DNA of 8,279 bases from Candidatus Brocadiaceae bacterium (GTDB lineage Bacteria > Planctomycetota > Brocadiia > Brocadiales > Brocadiaceae). The notes beneath the pieces were generated by a model, which did not search any database, was not told the origin of the DNA, and saw only the letters and a program-made list of their open reading frames with translations. Positions 6,090 to 8,279 of the stretch are shown here, one piece after another. Both the position numbers and the translations under genes were made by a program. The stretch is from the NCBI GenBank assembly GCA_024653795.1, contig JANLHY010000584.1, positions 1 through 8,279 on the forward strand, given 5' to 3'. Each line of letters begins with the position of its first letter. The stretch's first letter is position 1.

Positions 6090-7817
6090 TTAGTGTGCTT
6101 TCATAGACCTTGCAGCAGGATCCTCATGATGTTCTTTACCACCCATGCCCAACTCTTTTATCTTCCTGTTGATGTATTCAACTTCTTCAGCAGGTGCATG
6201 ATGTGTATCTAACCAACCTGGATCTGGACACAGATCGAAGATGGTCTTTCCTGGATGATTCTTCACGATATAAGGACCCGTCAACTGGTCAAGCCATTCG
6301 CCAGTCTTCCAGAAGCTCTCTGGAACCCAGGTGATACCAACCTTCTTCTCGAGGGCAATAAGTCTCCTTGCCTGAGAAGCATTCTGTTTTACGTTGACCA
6401 ACCAACGATCCATACCGAACGAACCATCAGAGTATGTAGCATCGTTCCATGAACCATGCGCCATACCTTTCATGATATATGTCTGGAAATATCCAACGCT
6501 CTCAAAGCAGAGTCGTTCTATATCTGAGCAGTTCGACATCCTGAACTCACCTGATTCACCAGCCTTACCACCAAATGCTGGATCATCATGATAAGCGCCG
6601 ATCTTCAAGCTCCATACGTGCTGACCTGACCAATCAGGAGCAAGATCTTTTGGCATAGGATCAGCAACACCATCCTTAACGAGATCTTCTGCAACCTTGA
6701 AGGTTTCACGATACTTCAAACCAGCATCCTTACATGCCTCATCCAACGCCTGCAAATTTTCCTTTGCAAATCTTGGTGAGTGACAGTCATCGCAAACGGA
6801 TGCCCAACGATCTCTCTTCTCTTTCCAGATTGGAGCGCCACGGTCAGCCATGGACATACCCATACTGGTATATACTGTAGAGAATCTTTGAACGTTGTGA
6901 TGACCACCCCTCATATGGCAGTACTGACAAGTCGGACCAACATAATCAGCATCGGCCAATTTCTTTGTCCAATCGAACTGCTTTGGATCCCACTTGTTCA
7001 CCTGATATACTACACCATGGAGACCGATGTCATAAGCCTCCCAGTCCCTATGGTCTTTACCCCAGTGACATGTCTTGCACTGCTCTGCTTTCCTTGCAAC
7101 CTTTGGATCAAATTGATGCCTCTGGTGGCAAGTGCTGCATCTCTCTTCTGAGCTTGTATGACAGAAGGTGCAACCAGCAGTATCTCCTGGCGGCCTTTCA
7201 ATTGACCAAGCGCATTCTATCTGAGCAAAGCTCGAACAGGAAGCATGTGAACCGATACCACCCTGACCCTGCTCGCTATACTGCGTCTCGTGGCACTCGC
7301 TGGTACCGCAAGCCTTTGATGACGGCATGGTCAACTTCTGGTGGTTGTTACCATGACAGGTATCACAACCGGTTGGGCTTGGTTCAGCCTTGGAATGAGC
7401 GCTCTTCTTATAATCCCTTACAATACCAGGGGTCATAACAGAGTGACATCCAATACATTGTTCGAGTTGGAACGTACCTTTAATCGGGTTCGAAGGCCTT
7501 ACCTCATCCCTGTTGTACATATAATCAGGAATATAATAACGGTAGGCAGGTAACGTCTTCCAAAATTTACTATATTTTCCAGGATAAGGCGGTGCATTCT
7601 CGTGCTTAGGATAACCCATGTATTTTGCTCCCAAGCCAGAAAAGAACACCTTACCATTGTTATCTGGTTCACCTATTTGTCCATAGACTTCATGAGGTAC
7701 CCAGTGGGTGATAATTTCTACTGCCTTTGCCTCTTTCGTCATCAGGTTGGCAACCACACCCATTGTGCCAAATCCTATCAATGCTGACGCTAATGTTACT
7801 TTTAAAAATTTATGCAT
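6090..7817 (-). CDS. hdh: Octaheme hydroxylamine/hydrazine oxidoreductase, probably hydrazine dehydrogenase (HDH/HZO)
   Basis: The 575-residue precursor has a signal peptide with probable cleavage after AKA (residue 32). Eight heme sites are visible: CIGCH (121), CDTCH (151), CGTSECH (170, spacing CX4CH), CTFCH (216), CSTCH (227), CKTCH (247), CQYCH (297) and CDDCH (342). In the HAO family heme 4 is the catalytic P460 heme, cross-linked to a Tyr of a neighbouring subunit. The expected segment is present (443-462, with Y443, Y447 and Y462, including AHGSWNDATY), which supports an oxidative enzyme. CKTCHWGKDHRDWE and GQHVWS are signatures I associate with anammox hzo/hdh. Known HDH oxidises hydrazine to N2 and four electrons in the anammoxosome. 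There is no C-terminal membrane anchor, unlike some aerobic HAOs, and the tail is His-rich. The alternative is the anammox hydroxylamine oxidase paralogue. It is transcribed alone, with its own promoter and terminator. Confidence 0.88.
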   Translation of the reverse strand: MHKFLKVTLASALIGFGTMGVVANLMTKEAKAVEIITHWVPHEVYGQIGEPDNNGKVFFSGLGAKYMGYPKHENAPPYPGKYSKFWKTLPAYRYYIPDYMYNRDEVRPSNPIKGTFQLEQCIGCHSVMTPGIVRDYKKSAHSKAEPSPTGCDTCHGNNHQKLTMPSSKACGTSECHETQYSEQGQGGIGSHASCSSFAQIECAWSIERPPGDTAGCTFCHTSSEERCSTCHQRHQFDPKVARKAEQCKTCHWGKDHRDWEAYDIGLHGVVYQVNKWDPKQFDWTKKLADADYVGPTCQYCHMRGGHHNVQRFSTVYTSMGMSMADRGAPIWKEKRDRWASVCDDCHSPRFAKENLQALDEACKDAGLKYRETFKVAEDLVKDGVADPMPKDLAPDWSGQHVWSLKIGAYHDDPAFGGKAGESGEFRMSNCSDIERLCFESVGYFQTYIMKGMAHGSWNDATYSDGSFGMDRWLVNVKQNASQARRLIALEKKVGITWVPESFWKTGEWLDQLTGPYIVKNHPGKTIFDLCPDPGWLDTHHAPAEEVEYINRKIKELGMGGKEHHEDPAARSMKAH

Positions 7818-7830
7818 GATACTTTAAATT

Positions 7831-7840
7831 CTCCTCCTTT
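7831..7840 (-). promoter_or_regulatory. Ribosome binding site of hdh, unusually distant
   Basis: AAAGGAGGAG on the minus strand is an excellent Shine-Dalgarno sequence but lies 13 bases before the ATG at 7815-7817. No other start codon is nearer in frame, and the signal peptide begins at this ATG, so the start is kept. Confidence 0.7.
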
Positions 7841-7856
7841 CACATTATCCGTACGC

Positions 7857-7877
7857 CACAATCGCCATTCGATTGCG
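7857..7877 (-). promoter_or_regulatory. Hairpin in the hdh leader, upstream of the ribosome site
   Basis: CAATCG (7859-7864) and CGATTG (7870-7875) pair around a five-base loop. In RNA from the minus strand two further pairs (one G-U) can extend the stem to about eight. It lies 17-19 bases upstream of the ribosome site, within a leader of about 195 nt. A role in mRNA stability or translation is possible but unproven. Confidence 0.4.
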
Positions 7878-8019
7878 TTACATAATATAAAATAACCTCA
7901 CCGTTGACTCTCGCAGACCACCCCCTTTCCAATGCCAATTAAAATTTAAATACCACTCAATTTATCAATGTTTCTACTAACCATACGTACATAATTAAAC
8001 CTAATTTTTTAGAAAAGTT

Positions 8020-8047
8020 ATTATACTTAATCTAATAGTTAAGTCAA
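8020..8047 (-). promoter_or_regulatory. sigma70-like promoter of hdh with embedded dyad
   Basis: On the minus strand TTGACT (8042-8047) is followed after 16 bases by a perfect TATAAT (8020-8025). Transcription would begin near 8013, giving a leader of about 195 nt. The inverted repeat ACTTAA-N8-TTAAGT (8025-8044) spans from inside the -35 to the first base of the -10, so a protein bound there would occlude RNA polymerase. A strong promoter fits a highly expressed catabolic enzyme. Confidence 0.65.
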
Positions 8048-8090
8048 TATAAAAGTTAATTATTTTTGACTGGTTTTAAACAAAAATACT

Positions 8091-8112
8091 TAAACGTATA
8101 GGAATTTCAATC
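8091..8112 (-). repeat. Short dispersed repeat, copy 4, inverted
   Basis: Read on the minus strand this is GATTGAAATTCCTATACG followed by TTTA. It shares 17 bases (ATTGAAATTCCTATACG) exactly with copy 1 at 1688 and lies in the opposite orientation. As in the left cluster, a hairpin (8123-8140) precedes it, ten bases away. Confidence 0.65.
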
Positions 8113-8122
8113 TTTTATGATT

Positions 8123-8178
8123 CCCCTCTAAAAAGAGGGGTGTGTAAGTTTGCCGTAAAACACCCACAGCCCCTCTTT
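8123..8178. repeat. Three-arm inverted repeat with competing hairpins
   Basis: CCCCTCT occurs at 8123-8129 and again at 8170-8176. Both can pair with AGAGGGG at 8134-8140. The close pair forms a 7-bp hairpin with an AAAA loop; the distant pair gives 9 bp (AAAGAGGGG with CCCCTCTTT) around a 29-base loop that itself contains GTGT/ACAC. The middle arm can pair with only one partner at a time. Confidence 0.6.
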
Positions 8179-8279
8179 CTAGCTTACTGTTGGACAATTT
8201 TTTGCTGAACAAAATGACTTTGGAATGTTGCCCATGTCGAAACTGGAACATGTAATTCCTGCCCCTGCATCCAGATTGT
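8179..8279 (-). other. Right edge: possible 3' end of another minus-strand gene, frame unresolved
   Basis: All three minus-strand frames are open from the window edge. Two end close together, at 8184-8186 (TAA) and 8179-8181 (TAG), just before the hairpins at 8123-8178. That is where a gene would be expected to end. The visible 31-32 residues match nothing I recognise, and a plus-strand frame is also open. I cannot choose between them, and the stretch may be non-coding. Confidence 0.25.

Noticed and set aside
6090..7817. Reductive HAO-like enzyme (nitrite to NO or hydroxylamine)
   Set aside because: Such paralogues typically lack the P460 cross-linking Tyr. This protein keeps Tyr residues in the expected segment and HDH/HZO-type signature stretches, so an oxidative enzyme is more likely.
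7898..7921. Seven-residue leader peptide ORF in the hdh leader (GTG to TGA)
   Set aside because: The purine run AAAGGGG directly abuts the GTG, leaving no room for ribosome positioning, and the peptide has no attenuator-like residue bias.
8087..8278. Minus-strand frame open for about 60 codons across the right-edge hairpins
   Set aside because: It runs through the inverted repeats and the dispersed motif, so its openness is probably accidental.

Overview
The window looks like the genome of an anammox planctomycete (Brocadiales: Brocadia, Kuenenia or Jettenia relatives). The main reason is the octaheme protein at 6090-7817, which has the full architecture of the hydroxylamine oxidoreductase (HAO) family and matches the anammox hydrazine dehydrogenase/HZO type as I know it. 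The moderately AT-rich composition, several secreted TPR proteins and a second HAO-family gene at the left edge agree with this. The genus cannot be fixed from the sequence alone.

Layout, left to right. (1) 1-758, minus: a 3'-truncated multiheme cytochrome with an N-terminal NapC/NrfH-like membrane tetraheme domain running directly into the first three heme sites of an HAO-like domain. (2) 759-1049: a divergent promoter region with one good sigma70-type promoter facing each way. (3) 1050-1613, plus: a secreted protein of unknown function. (4) 1614-1960: a gene-free stretch with three different hairpins, each followed by a copy of a short motif related to GATTGAAATTCCTATACG, then a strong intrinsic terminator. 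(5) 1961-3526, plus: a secreted protein with two zinc-ribbon-like knuckles, a TPR-like segment and a formylglycine-generating-enzyme (FGE/SUMF1) fold domain that appears to lack the catalytic cysteines. (6) 3554-5915, minus: a two-gene operon of exported TPR proteins separated by one base, with its own promoter. (7) 6012-6050: the intrinsic terminator of the next gene. (8) 6090-7817, minus: the octaheme hydrazine dehydrogenase candidate. (9) 7818-8279: a roughly 195-nt leader, a strong promoter with an embedded dyad, a fourth copy of the short motif in inverted orientation, a set of competing hairpin arms, and possibly the 3' end of another minus-strand gene.

How the parts may work together. 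Hydrazine dehydrogenase oxidises hydrazine to N2 inside the anammoxosome and passes low-potential electrons to soluble carriers and the quinone pool. The left-edge fusion would join a quinol/quinone-interacting tetraheme module to an HAO-like module, so it could exchange electrons between the membrane pool and a nitrogen-oxide or hydroxylamine chemistry. The TPR proteins between them are predicted to be exported and could be assembly or scaffold factors for heme proteins. That link is inferred from neighbourhood only.
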